In this document: piece by piece, positions 28,637-37,645 of the stretch
Numbering within the stretch: the first letter of the stretch is position 1
How the letters are laid out: each line of letters opens with the position of its first letter
From: Gemmatimonadota bacterium
GTDB taxonomy: Bacteria > Gemmatimonadota > Gemmatimonadetes > Longimicrobiales > Gaopeijiaceae
Assembly (NCBI GenBank): GCA_028875075.1
Contig: JAPPGF010000011.1
Location: 62,001-126,000 of the forward strand
Direction of reading: 5' to 3'
DNA: 64,000 bases
Made by a program: the position numbers and the translations under genes
The notes under the pieces: model-generated
What the model was told of the DNA's origin: nothing
Database searches by the model: none
The model's input: only the letters and a program-made list of their open reading frames with translations

Positions 28637-29295
28637 ATAGCGGCCGTTACGTCTTCACCACCGGCGTAAGCGCGTTTTTTGAGATGCCCACTTCGGACGC
28701 GCAACGCATCCTTCCCGATCATCTGCAGCCGGTCGAGATCCGCCACGAGCGCAGCATTCTGGCCGTGACTGCGTTCCATTTCCGCGAGAGTGTCGTCGGC
28801 CCCTATGCTGAACTGATGTTCTCGGTCGTCGTACCGCCGGTCCCAGGGCGCTGGGGCCAGCACCCCAAGGCTGGCTTCTATCCTTTCATGGCCGCTACCA
28901 GCTCCGAGGAGAGCCGGCGTCACCGCAGCCAGGCATTCCGGATCCCACACATCGCCGAGGACATCGACGCACGTTTCGTCGAGACCGCAGGTATGTTACG
29001 GGTCAATATCTGGTCGTGCAGCGGTCCCGTGGTGGACCTGACCGTGACTCAACACAAGTGGGAGACGACCACCCACCTGTTGCACACGTTCATGACGCAC
29101 GGCAAGCAACGGTACAAGGCGAATCTCCAGATCAGCGGGCGCTATACCGTGCACGAGAACGAGGGCGGTCGGATGAGGCTGCACCACCATCCCATGACCA
29201 CCGCGCTCACCCTGGAGGAGATCAGTCCCTATCCGTTCCGCGAACATTGGCTCAAGGAGGGGGTCGAGCTATTCCAGTCGCTAGAGACCTTGTAG
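28624..29295 (+). CDS. Small acetoacetate-decarboxylase-fold-like protein
   Basis: 223 residues from ATG 28624, inside the end of the oxoamine synthase gene. The order AFFEMPTSDAQRILPDHLQPVEIRHERSI, then GPYAELMFSVVVPP, resembles the opening of acetoacetate-decarboxylase-superfamily proteins (MSDALRKVVPEPLE-type segment, then a PYxE strand). The paired lysines that form the Schiff base in true decarboxylases are not visible, so it is probably a non-decarboxylating relative that binds a keto compound. No signal peptide. Assignment is tentative; the coupled position suggests it handles the synthase product. Confidence 0.45.
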   Translation: MSSVDSGRYVFTTGVSAFFEMPTSDAQRILPDHLQPVEIRHERSILAVTAFHFRESVVGPYAELMFSVVVPPVPGRWGQHPKAGFYPFMAATSSEESRRHRSQAFRIPHIAEDIDARFVETAGMLRVNIWSCSGPVVDLTVTQHKWETTTHLLHTFMTHGKQRYKANLQISGRYTVHENEGGRMRLHHHPMTTALTLEEISPYPFREHWLKEGVELFQSLETL

Positions 29296-29323
29296 CCCGG
29301 GCCTAGCCGCACGGCCCTGTCCA

Positions 29324-29364
29324 AGCCGGCGCGTGGATGAGCTAGATCGATGCAGGCGCCGGCT
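29324..29364. terminator. Inverted repeat between convergent genes
   Basis: AGCCGGCGC (29324-29332) and GCGCCGGCT (29356-29364) are perfect complements around a 23-base loop, between the ends of two convergent genes. It lacks a U tract on either strand, so a terminator role is only suggested by position. Confidence 0.35.
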
Positions 29365-29390
29365 CACCAACGGATGTCATCGACAGACCG

Positions 29391-31490
29391 TCAGGAGGCC
29401 CTGAGCCTGCCCGGACTCGCAAGCAGGCCGGGATACGGGCGGCGCGCGTTCCATAGAACAAGGAACGCGACCCCTAGGGCTGCTACACCCAGCGGATAGC
29501 TCCAGAGGGGCAAGTCGAAGTCCTGGCTCACCCACCCCATCCTCACCGGCAGGATGCCGAGCGCATTGTACAGCGCATGCCAGAGCATGGCCGGATAGAC
29601 CGAGCCCGTGAGGAGCACGACCGCCGTCAGCAGTACGCCGAGATAGGCGGTCGGTACAATCCGCCAGAGGCTCAGGTGGAAGAATCCAAACACGACGCCC
29701 GCGGTCAGAGCGAGCGGGACCGGACGCAGTCGGCGGATGAGGCCATGCACGAGCACACCCCGAAATACGAGCTCCTCGAACACACCCGGGATCACGGCCA
29801 GAAACAGCGCGATCTGCCAGACGGGCAGGTCGCCGGCGGCGAGAAACTGTGCGAACGAGCGGATGACCTCGTCGGGGACGGGTACGAACCGCCGGAAGAG
29901 CTCCGCCAGACCGATTCCGGTAACCAGCGCCGCGGGCGCGCCGATTAACACTGTGGCCCAGGCGACAGGCGGCGGCCCGCGGAGCGCGAACGCCGCGCGG
30001 GGATCGAGGCGGTAGCTGCGCACCATCAGGAGGCTGCCTACGAAAAGCACCCCTACGATGTTGAACAGCACTTGCTCACGGAGCCCCAACGACGGACCCG
30101 ACCAGAGTGACGTCACGAGCAGGATCGCCCAGAGGACGCCGAACCAGCGCAGGACGCGGCGGGGAAACAGCGCCGGACCACCCACAAGGTCTGCCCGATC
30201 CAGCTCGGCCCCAGAGATTAGACGCTCGGTCGAAAGCGTGCGCTCCGTCAGCCACGCCGCACCCCACGCCGCGATCCCGGTCGAGGCGAACGCGACCATT
30301 AGGAACGGCCAGTCCAGCTCGCCTACCATGACCTCGCGAACCGCGACGCCCACTCCCACGACCGGTACGAGCGCGATCGCCGACCGCAGGTCCATCCCCG
30401 GAAGCGCGGCAGCCGCGGCGAGCGCCAAGAAGATGAGCAGCAGGAACGGGAAATAGAGTTGGTACTCCTTGTAGCTCTTGGACCGACCGGAGAGTAGGAG
30501 CAATGAGCTCGATACGAGCACCGTTACGGGGAGGAACAACATTAACAGGACTACCAACGACGCGGGGGCCAGCGATACGGTGAAGGAATCCGGCAGTTCG
30601 ATTAGGCCGAGCACGACGTACGCAAGCAGGTTGGCCAGATTGACCAGCGTCACCGCGACACCGACGGTCGCCACCGCAAGCTGTTTAGCATTGACGATCT
30701 CCGCGCGCCGCGCGGCCGTAGTCAACAGCGTCTCCAGCGTACCACGCTCTTTCTCGCCACTGATCGCATCGACGGCCACGATCGAGCCGCCGGTGAGCAT
30801 CAGGACCAGCAGCAACGGGGTCAGCATCAGCCCGAGCAAGGCACCGCTCTCCCGCTCCGTAGACGCTATGTTCTCCGACCCTATCTCGCCCATGTCTTCG
30901 ATGCCGACCACGAGTCCGTGGGCACGGTAGACGCTGTCGCGGTGACTTCGCCGGAGTTCCTCGAGGCGCTCCCGCATTCGTTCGAATGCCGCGCGGGACA
31001 CGTCTTGATCGGCGCGGTAGTGCAGGCGGATCACCGGGACGTCGGGGAGATCGGCGATCACGGCGAGTTCGACGCTGTCCGAGCCCGCCTCCTCTTGCAA
31101 CTCGCGGGTGCGCACTCGCCGGTACTCGTCAGCTCCGAGGCCCTCGATCACTAAGTGGATGGCCCCCGCACGGATCAACGAGTCGGGGTTCGGGCTGCGG
31201 TCGTGCAGAAAGGCTGCAGGAGCCCGCGTAGTGTCGGGATCGAAAGTCTCACGATTGATCACACCCTGGACCTTGTAGTACGCGAAGTCCTCATGGCTAC
31301 CCGTGACCGCATACCGGTAGACCGTCCGCTCGACCCGCGTCACCTGCCGCTGCTCCACCCATCGCATGACCAGGATCAGGACCGGGAACAGAACGAGCGG
31401 GGCGACGACCGCGATCACGATCGTGCGCGTGTCGCGCAGCAGCATGCGCAACTCACTGCGATAGAGCGTCGCCAGAACGAACGAAGGCAT
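29391..31490 (-). CDS. ABC-2 permease fused to a CPBP (CAAX-like) intramembrane protease
   Basis: About 699 residues from ATG 31490, four bases after the ATPase stop (a GTG at 31508 would overlap). The N-terminal 430 residues are a NatB-like ABC-2 permease with a large extracytoplasmic loop between the first two helices. The C-terminal 200 residues are a CPBP/Abi domain: EELVFRGVLVHGLIRR with the EExxxR motif, FFHLSLWR and LWHALYN supply the remaining conserved histidines. CPBP domains are glutamate-dependent intramembrane proteases or scaffolds. The fusion puts the protease in the same complex as the exporter. Confidence 0.87.
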   Translation of the reverse strand: MPSFVLATLYRSELRMLLRDTRTIVIAVVAPLVLFPVLILVMRWVEQRQVTRVERTVYRYAVTGSHEDFAYYKVQGVINRETFDPDTTRAPAAFLHDRSPNPDSLIRAGAIHLVIEGLGADEYRRVRTRELQEEAGSDSVELAVIADLPDVPVIRLHYRADQDVSRAAFERMRERLEELRRSHRDSVYRAHGLVVGIEDMGEIGSENIASTERESGALLGLMLTPLLLVLMLTGGSIVAVDAISGEKERGTLETLLTTAARRAEIVNAKQLAVATVGVAVTLVNLANLLAYVVLGLIELPDSFTVSLAPASLVVLLMLFLPVTVLVSSSLLLLSGRSKSYKEYQLYFPFLLLIFLALAAAAALPGMDLRSAIALVPVVGVGVAVREVMVGELDWPFLMVAFASTGIAAWGAAWLTERTLSTERLISGAELDRADLVGGPALFPRRVLRWFGVLWAILLVTSLWSGPSLGLREQVLFNIVGVLFVGSLLMVRSYRLDPRAAFALRGPPPVAWATVLIGAPAALVTGIGLAELFRRFVPVPDEVIRSFAQFLAAGDLPVWQIALFLAVIPGVFEELVFRGVLVHGLIRRLRPVPLALTAGVVFGFFHLSLWRIVPTAYLGVLLTAVVLLTGSVYPAMLWHALYNALGILPVRMGWVSQDFDLPLWSYPLGVAALGVAFLVLWNARRPYPGLLASPGRLRAS

Positions 31491-31494
31491 GTTC

Positions 31495-32238
31495 TCAGCC
31501 CCCGCCACGCACGTAGTGGACGAAAACGTCTTCTAGATAGTGCTTGCCTGTGCAGCGGCGGTGATGCTCAAGCGTGCCCGAAGCGAGCAGGTGTCCCCGG
31601 TGAATGATGGCGATCGTATCACACAGTTTCTCCGCCTCGCTCATTATGTGCGTGGAGAAGATGATCGTCTTCCGTTCCTCACTCAGGGTCCGAATCACCT
31701 CCTGCATTTCGAGCGCCGCGATGACGTCGAGCCCAACCGTGGGTTCGTCGAACACCAAGACAGGAGGGTCGTGCGCTACCGTCCGCGCGATTGACACGCG
31801 CTGCCTCATTCCACTCGACAATTTCTCGACTCTCGCGTCCTGGAATTCGGCGATCCCGAACCGACCCACCAATTCACTCACGCGCTCTTCGATCCGTGCG
31901 GCCGGATACCGATTCACGCGCGCGAAGAACTCGAGTGTCTCGCGTGCAGTGAGTCTCGGGTAGAGCGCGGTCGAGGTCGAGTAGAATCCGAGGCTTCTGC
32001 GTACGGCCTCCGGATCACGAATGAGATCATGCCCCATTATCCGTGCGGTGCCGGAGCTCGGGCGCAGGATAGTGGCTAGCATGCGGAGGGTCGTGGTCTT
32101 CCCGGCCCCGTTCGAGCCCAGGAGCCCTAGCACCTCACCAGCTCGACAGGCAAAGCTCATGTTCTCGACCGCGCACACTTCGCCCCTCGACTCGTCGTAG
32201 AACGTCTTGGTCAAGTCCTCCGCAACAACCGTCTCCAT
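31495..32238 (-). CDS. ABC transporter ATPase, NatA-like
   Basis: 247 residues with Walker A GSNGAGKTT, signature LSSGMRQRVSIARTV, Walker B VLVFDEPTVGLD and switch histidine FSTHIMSEAEKLCD. The sequence and the flanking NatB-like permeases on both sides place it in the Na+ or drug export group. It starts one base after the upstream permease gene ends. It would drive a heteromeric exporter built from the two flanking permeases. Confidence 0.93.
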   Translation of the reverse strand: METVVAEDLTKTFYDESRGEVCAVENMSFACRAGEVLGLLGSNGAGKTTTLRMLATILRPSSGTARIMGHDLIRDPEAVRRSLGFYSTSTALYPRLTARETLEFFARVNRYPAARIEERVSELVGRFGIAEFQDARVEKLSSGMRQRVSIARTVAHDPPVLVFDEPTVGLDVIAALEMQEVIRTLSEERKTIIFSTHIMSEAEKLCDTIAIIHRGHLLASGTLEHHRRCTGKHYLEDVFVHYVRGGG

Positions 32239-32239
32239 T

Positions 32240-33562
32240 TCAGTGGACAGATCGGGGTGCGCCGGTGATCAGTCGCTTCTTTAGGAACCGCCAGAAGCTC
32301 CCGTCGTAGGCGCCGATCAGGAAATCCTCAAAGCGCAGGACACTGCGAGCCACCAGAAGGCAGCATACCACTGCGACGACTTGCACCGACAACGTTTCTA
32401 GAATCAGCGGCCACTGGAAGACACCCCGGACTGCGTCGCGTAGCATCATCGCCACGTTGCCCACCGGGATCGCGGCAACAACTGGTGTAAGCGTCGCCTC
32501 CGATCCCTGCCCGAGTAGTAGCGGGAGGAGCGCCAGCCAGTAGATCGGCGTCACCATCCCCTGTCCTTCCTTGAAGGTTCGTGCGAACGCGGCGAGGATC
32601 ATCATCGCGGCGGCGAAAAAGAGGGAAAGGCTGACTGTACCCAGAAGCACCACCGGAAACGCCAAGGCAGGTAGCGAATACTCGAATTCTGCCGCACTCG
32701 ACCCCGTTATCGGCGCGGTGACAGGGCCGATTGCCGCGAACACACCCACAACGTTGAGCACTCCCGCCGTCAAGCCGAGAGTGGCGACGAACAGGTACTT
32801 GGCTACCACGATGTCCGTGCGTGAAGCGGCCAGCGTAAGTGTGGTCTCCCAGGTCGAGCGCTCGCGCTCTCCCGCGGTGGTGTCGATGGCGGGAACGAAA
32901 CAGCCAAGGGCAACCATGATCACGAGAAAGAGCGGGAGTAACTCCGATAGCAGGAGGGTGCCAAGCTGGCGCTCCGTCGAGACGCTGTTGGACACTATCC
33001 GGAATCCCTCCAGCTCGGCCTGAGCGATGTCCAGCTCTCGCGCCTGACGGCCTAGCCAACGGTCACGGTATCGTGTGACCGCAGCGGTCGCGCGGGCGCG
33101 GGCGCGCCGGCTGCGCTCAACGGAACGATCGTAGGAGAGCCGTACGGAGAAGTTGTCGGGCATCGCCGCCTCTCGCGCAGACGCGATCCCGAAGTCGACA
33201 ACCAGGTCCACGTCGCCCCGGGCCAGCATGTCCTCCGCCTCTTCCACCGCGCCGAGCGGGACGATCACCTCAACGTCGGGAGCGGCACGCAGCGAGTCGA
33301 GCATTTCGACATGCGCCTCAGGTACGCCGCGGACGACCACTCGCGAACGCGTTCCCTCCGCCATCCCCTCTGCTAGGGTGGCGCCCGTGACCATCACCCA
33401 AAGCAGGAGCGGGTACAAGAAGACGGGTAGGAGAATGCTGTTGACGACGATGCTTCGCTCGCGCAGAGCCGAGCGGAGCTCCCTGAGGTATAGGAGAAAG
33501 ACCGTCGACCGGCTCGCAGAACTCAGCCGGAAGGAACTCGGCGCACCTGGTAGACTAGCCAT
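32240..33562 (-). CDS. ABC-2 transporter permease, NatB-like
   Basis: 440 residues: one N-terminal helix (NSILLPVFLYPLLLWVMVTGATLAEG), a 160-residue soluble loop (about 65-225), then five or six helices including LLLSELLPLFLVIMVALGCFVPAIDTTAGERERSTWETTL, the consensus ABC-2 segment (residues about 215-250). Start ATG 33562 lies 40 bases inside the upstream FKBP gene; no later in-frame start precedes the first helix. Its partner permease carries the protease domain. Confidence 0.85.
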   Translation of the reverse strand: MASLPGAPSSFRLSSASRSTVFLLYLRELRSALRERSIVVNSILLPVFLYPLLLWVMVTGATLAEGMAEGTRSRVVVRGVPEAHVEMLDSLRAAPDVEVIVPLGAVEEAEDMLARGDVDLVVDFGIASAREAAMPDNFSVRLSYDRSVERSRRARARATAAVTRYRDRWLGRQARELDIAQAELEGFRIVSNSVSTERQLGTLLLSELLPLFLVIMVALGCFVPAIDTTAGERERSTWETTLTLAASRTDIVVAKYLFVATLGLTAGVLNVVGVFAAIGPVTAPITGSSAAEFEYSLPALAFPVVLLGTVSLSLFFAAAMMILAAFARTFKEGQGMVTPIYWLALLPLLLGQGSEATLTPVVAAIPVGNVAMMLRDAVRGVFQWPLILETLSVQVVAVVCCLLVARSVLRFEDFLIGAYDGSFWRFLKKRLITGAPRSVH

Positions 33563-34002
33563 GAACCCCGCGGCACATCCGGAACTAGCTCGCGCGCGTA
33601 ACCCAGATCCGGCTTCACCAAGAGCAGCCGCCGCTCGCCGATTCGGATCCCTTCGACACCTTCCATGAAGCCGTCCACCATGTAGTCTTCGCCGATCGTT
33701 ACCCTGCGCGGATCATTCGCTGCCGCCGAGTCGATGGGCGTGCCGTTCACGAGCCAACCGGTGTAGACGACCGAGATGCGCTGCCCGTTGACCGCCGGAT
33801 CGCCACTGCCCTCCTCCAGCACCTGGACGTAGAGGCCGCTATCGGTGCGGTCCATGTCCGAGATGTCCACGCCGAGCTCCGGCGCGAACATCTCTGGGGG
33901 ATCCGGCTCCGGCTCGCCGCGCTCACAACCCAGCACCAGAGCACCGAGTACGAGCGGGGCACATAGGGAACCGCGCAGAGGGCCGTGGACAGATGTGTGC
34001 AC
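33523..34002 (-). CDS. FKBP-type peptidyl-prolyl isomerase lipoprotein
   Basis: About 159 residues from GTG 34002, chosen because GGAG lies six bases upstream; earlier TTG or GTG codons are possible. The lipobox LVLGC gives a lipid-anchored protein. The FKBP domain is clear: VVYTGWLVNGTPIDSA, VDGFMEGVEGIRIGERRLLLVKPDLGYA. It is the first gene of the minus-strand operon with the two permeases and the ATPase and may fold extracytoplasmic loops of the exporter or its cargo; that role is inference from position. Confidence 0.85.
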   Translation of the reverse strand: MHTSVHGPLRGSLCAPLVLGALVLGCERGEPEPDPPEMFAPELGVDISDMDRTDSGLYVQVLEEGSGDPAVNGQRISVVYTGWLVNGTPIDSAAANDPRRVTIGEDYMVDGFMEGVEGIRIGERRLLLVKPDLGYARELVPDVPRGSWLVYQVRRVPSG

Positions 34003-34033
34003 GTAGTTCTCCGTCACGAGAGGGATCAATCCT

Positions 34034-34062
34034 AGGATAGAACCGTTACCGGTTGCCGTCGA
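34034..34062 (-). promoter_or_regulatory. Possible promoter of the FKBP-ABC operon
   Basis: TCGACG (34062-34057), a 17-base spacer and TATCCT (34039-34034), each matching four of six consensus bases, about 30 bases before the FKBP start. The -10 lies within the palindrome ATCCTAGGAT, which could be an operator. Confidence 0.35.
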
Positions 34063-34218
34063 GCACTTGATGGGCCTGGAGGAGCACTCGAGGGGACGAG
34101 AGCTTACTGCCCCGTCCTATTCGTCCCTCGCCTAGTCTGACTCGGACAATATGCGGGTATCAACACGCTCCTGACTCATGCGCTCCGTCATCTTGGCGCC
34201 GGGATCCAAGCTGTCCAC

Positions 34219-34929
34219 TCATGCCTGCGTCAATGCACGAAACTGTGCCGCGAGGCGGGGGCCAGCGCCTCCGTCGTCGTGCTTGAAGAACACCCAGAGG
34301 TAGTCCCACGACACGTCGGAGAGGCCATCGGCCCACTGCTTGAGCAGCTCTCCGCGATACTCGCTCCGCCTGAGCCTGGCGTATCCCCAGTCGGCGGTCC
34401 TGACGAGCGGCGGATCGCGCAGCTCATCGCCGGTGTCGGCCACAGCGAGCGCGGCGTTGCTCTCGGCGAGCGCGGTGTAGACACGATCGTCGAACCACGT
34501 GGAATTACGAAACTCGAACGCGGCCCGCACGCCTGAAGGAATGAGCGCCAGGAAATCACGCAACACAGGCAGGTCGCACTTCAACCAGGGAGGCGTCTGG
34601 AAGAGCACCGGACCGAGTTTGTCGCCCAATACGTTGCATGTCTCAAGGAGGTAGGCCAGAGGATCGGCCGCCTCGATGCTGAGCTTGGCCCGATGTGTGA
34701 TGTGCCGGGAGGCCTTCACGACGAAGGAGAATCCGGCCGGCACCTGCGTCGCCCAACCTTCGAGCACCTCGCGCGTGGGTAGGCGGTAGTACGTGTTGTT
34801 TACCTCCACGCTGTCGAAGCGCTCGCCGTAGTAAGCGAGCATCTGGTGGTTCTTCAGGTCCGCCGGGTAGAAGCTCCCCTTCCATTCCCGGTAGGACCAT
34901 CCGCTGGTGCCGACGTGGACTACGGCCAT
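34219..34929 (-). CDS. DUF72 family protein (YecE-like)
   Basis: 236 residues from ATG 34929. DUF72 signatures: HVGTSGWSYREWKGSFYP, ERFDSVEVNNTYYRLP, WFVVKASRHITH-like segment (FSFVVKASRHITH), LGPVLFQTPP, FEFRNSTWFDD and the terminal WVFFKHDDGG. The fold is a TIM barrel; function is unknown, with nucleic-acid or sugar roles proposed. The ATG shares its A with the TGA stop of thiI (TGATG), so it is translationally coupled to a tRNA-modifying enzyme. Confidence 0.9.
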   Translation of the reverse strand: MAVVHVGTSGWSYREWKGSFYPADLKNHQMLAYYGERFDSVEVNNTYYRLPTREVLEGWATQVPAGFSFVVKASRHITHRAKLSIEAADPLAYLLETCNVLGDKLGPVLFQTPPWLKCDLPVLRDFLALIPSGVRAAFEFRNSTWFDDRVYTALAESNAALAVADTGDELRDPPLVRTADWGYARLRRSEYRGELLKQWADGLSDVSWDYLWVFFKHDDGGAGPRLAAQFRALTQA

Positions 34930-36467
34930 CAAAGGGCGCTCGACTGACCGGCTCCACTCTGCACTGCCGTCGCTCCCGAGCCCTGCCGCTCCGGCGCCGC
35001 GTGCCGCACCGTGCTCCACTCCCTCAGTTGAGCTGCTCCGCCCCGGAACGAATATGCTTCGAACCCGACCCGCTGCATCAGCTCGGCAACGTGGGCCGTC
35101 TGCACACCGTGTTCGCAATACAGAACGTAGGTTCGGTCCTTGCGGAAGCCTGTCATGCGGGCGAGCACTTCGTGCGGGGCATAGCGCTCGGCGCCCGGAT
35201 AGTGCCATACGCTATAGAGAGATTCCGGCCGGCAGTCGATCACGACTGCGGTCTGCGGCACCTGGTCAATGAACAGGTACGGTTCCACCAGATCATTGGC
35301 AGAGAGCTCGTGCAGATTGAGCACCCTGCGCTCGGCCACGGCTCGCTCAAGCACTACAGCGTCGAGGCCGGCCTCGCGCGCGCGGACGCGCCCGGGCGAG
35401 CTGTGTGTGACAGGCTTGTCTCGCACGATCGCGCAGTGCTCCCGCACCCGTGCGGAGAGCGCAGCCGTACCAATCCGCCCCGCGCGCTCGATAATCCAGG
35501 CCTTGTCGAAGCCGAGCAGAGGCCGGAAGACGGGGAGCGTAGCGGAAGCGTCGATTGCACGCAGGTTGCCGAGGGTTTGGGAGGACACCTGTCCGATCGC
35601 CTCGCCCGTCACGATCGCTTCGGCCTCGAGCTCCCCCGCGATTAGCTCCGCGACGCGGTACATCTGCCGCTTGAGCACTACCTGACCGTAGCGCGCCTCT
35701 GACTTAGCTCGCAGCTCGTCCACGACTGGACCGAAGTCCACGACGTGCAGTCGCGGACGATCGCCGTAGCTCCATTGGTCGACCAGCACCTTACAGATGG
35801 AGGCGACCATGCGCTCGTTGGCGTCGCCTGCAAGGTTGCAAAAGACGTAGTCCAGCGCGACACCACGGCGGAGAACGAGCCAGGCCGCGACCGCTGAATC
35901 GAAGCCTCCGGAGAGCAGACACACGGCCCTTCCCTCAATGCCCAGTGGCAGTCCGCCCGCACCCTGCCGGCGGGAGCTGAACAGGAGCGCTTCGTCATCG
36001 CGCACCTCGACGGAGACAGTGACGTCCGGCGTACTCAGATCGACCGCGGCGTAGGGTCTGAGCGCGGCGCCGAGGCTGACACAGACGTCGCGCGAACGGA
36101 ACGACTGGCAACCGGAACGGCGTGCCTCTACCGCGAAGGTCCCGTTTCGGGCCACTAGGTCGCGATATAGCTCCCGTCCTTCCTCGACGATCCGGTCCAG
36201 ATCTGCCGGTACCCGCGCGTCCACACGCGAAACGGAGCTTATTCCGAACACGGTGGCAATACGCTCCGCTACGCCTGGATGCTTTGCCTCTACGTGGATA
36301 CGGTCCCAGCGGTCGTGGATGTGGAACGTACCGCCCAGGCGGCTCAGCGCGTCGCTCAGGTTGGCAATCAGGCGCTTCTGGAAGCGCCGTCGCGTGCGAC
36401 GCGATTTCGTTGTCACCTCGGGCGCGAGGCGAACCAGATAGAGCGGGACGGACGCGGGTGCGGGCAC
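34929..36467 (-). CDS. thiI: tRNA 4-thiouridine synthase with rhodanese domain
   Basis: 512 residues in the long, E. coli-like form. The N-terminal ferredoxin-like and THUMP region (1-165) binds tRNA. The PP-loop SGGFDS (186-191) adenylates U8. Cys345 (REHCAIV) and Cys451 (LYCEHG) in the C-terminal rhodanese domain (about 395-490) correspond to the E. coli Cys344/Cys456 pair that relays persulfide sulfur. It therefore should make 4-thiouridine, and possibly supply sulfur for the thiamine thiazole. Downstream DUF72 is coupled by TGATG. Confidence 0.94.
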   Translation of the reverse strand: MPAPASVPLYLVRLAPEVTTKSRRTRRRFQKRLIANLSDALSRLGGTFHIHDRWDRIHVEAKHPGVAERIATVFGISSVSRVDARVPADLDRIVEEGRELYRDLVARNGTFAVEARRSGCQSFRSRDVCVSLGAALRPYAAVDLSTPDVTVSVEVRDDEALLFSSRRQGAGGLPLGIEGRAVCLLSGGFDSAVAAWLVLRRGVALDYVFCNLAGDANERMVASICKVLVDQWSYGDRPRLHVVDFGPVVDELRAKSEARYGQVVLKRQMYRVAELIAGELEAEAIVTGEAIGQVSSQTLGNLRAIDASATLPVFRPLLGFDKAWIIERAGRIGTAALSARVREHCAIVRDKPVTHSSPGRVRAREAGLDAVVLERAVAERRVLNLHELSANDLVEPYLFIDQVPQTAVVIDCRPESLYSVWHYPGAERYAPHEVLARMTGFRKDRTYVLYCEHGVQTAHVAELMQRVGFEAYSFRGGAAQLREWSTVRHAAPERQGSGATAVQSGAGQSSAL

Positions 36468-36556
36468 ACTTGATCATAGCCCCGGAATGGCGTTGGGGTG
36501 AACCGAAACGCCCAAACCGCCCGTTCCGTTTCCCGCCGCTTTCCGCCACCCCTACG

Positions 36557-37315
36557 TCACGGCCCGATAAGCATTAACGCGCCCATAGAGAAGCCGACCG
36601 CGACCACGGCCCAGCGCAGCGTCTGGGCTTCCACCCTCTGAATTAGCTCTCCTGCCCACCATCCACTCATGGTTGAGCTGATCAGCATGACCACCGCGAC
36701 GGGCCAGACAATGACCCCGCTTACGATAAACCAGAGCGAGGCGATCCCCTTGATCCCGATTACAAGCAGGTTCTTGAGTCCGTTGGCGTCTTGCAGGTCG
36801 TCCACACCCAGTATCCCAAGGCTGATCAGCACGAGGATTCCGATCCCGGACCCAAAATAGCCTCCGTAAATCGCGACCAAGAACATCGTGGTCAGAGCCG
36901 AGCCCAGGCGCGGCCCCGAAGGGGGGTGCGGGAGGTAGCGATGGATGAGTGGGTCAGCAGCGACCAGGCCCGCGGAGCCGATTACCATCCAAGGCGCAAT
37001 CGCGGTGAACCACGTTGGCGGCAACCACAACAGTAGCGCCGCACCGACCGCCCCACCGACGAAGGCTGGCGCCCACAGCAGTCGCCATCCTCCCTGTCGC
37101 CGAATACGCCTCCGGTAGCTCCACGCTCCCCCCACCGATCCGGCGAGCAGGCCGACCGTGTTGGTGGCGTTCGCGATCCGGTCGGGGATCCCGACCCATA
37201 CCAGGATCGGAAAAGAGAGCGCGGTACCGCCGCCGGCGATCGTGTTGCCGGCCCCAGCCAGCAGGCCGGCAACCAGAACCGCGGCCAGATGGAGAGGGTC
37301 GGCAAGGAATTCCAT
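36557..37315 (-). CDS. TauE/SafE family anion permease
   Basis: 252 residues from ATG 37315 with no charged extension. About seven or eight membrane helices; the N-terminal LLAGAGNTIAGGGTALSFPILVWVGIP and the second-half repeat IYGGYFGSGIGILVLISLGILG are the two signature loops of the TauE/SafE family. Members export sulfite, sulfoacetate or other small organic anions. It lies 89 bases downstream of the start of thiI on the same strand, perhaps in a separate unit. The substrate is unknown. Confidence 0.9.
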   Translation of the reverse strand: MEFLADPLHLAAVLVAGLLAGAGNTIAGGGTALSFPILVWVGIPDRIANATNTVGLLAGSVGGAWSYRRRIRRQGGWRLLWAPAFVGGAVGAALLLWLPPTWFTAIAPWMVIGSAGLVAADPLIHRYLPHPPSGPRLGSALTTMFLVAIYGGYFGSGIGILVLISLGILGVDDLQDANGLKNLLVIGIKGIASLWFIVSGVIVWPVAVVMLISSTMSGWWAGELIQRVEAQTLRWAVVAVGFSMGALMLIGP

Positions 37316-37645
37316 AGGCCGTAACGTTCGTGTCGTCCGGGGTACGGGCAAGAGTCCGGCGCCCGAACCGTCATCTCGCGCAGATGGACCCCTACATGCC
37401 GCGCCAACATATCGAACCACCGACGGTTCTGAGGCGCCTCTTGATTCAGAAACCTGACTTGGCAGATCGGTATGGCGCCCAAGCAGGAGCGACGGGACAC
37501 TCAAGACGAGACCGGCAAGCAAAGGGTCTATCGGACTGCTCGTGCACCGGTTCAGGCGGCTACGCTGGCCGAGGGTCAACGCCCGGCCTCTCCGGCGTGT
37601 CGCTCCGGGCAACCGCCCAGTCCCCAAACCGCCATGGAGGTAACG
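37316..37645. other. Divergent intergenic region
   Basis: 330 bases between the TauE permease (minus) and the beta-propeller gene (plus), so promoters for both should lie here. I see no near-consensus hexamer pair and no small gene. Confidence 0.45.

Noticed and set aside
28624-29295. True acetoacetate decarboxylase
   Set aside because: The catalytic lysine pair is not found, so only a fold-level resemblance is claimed.
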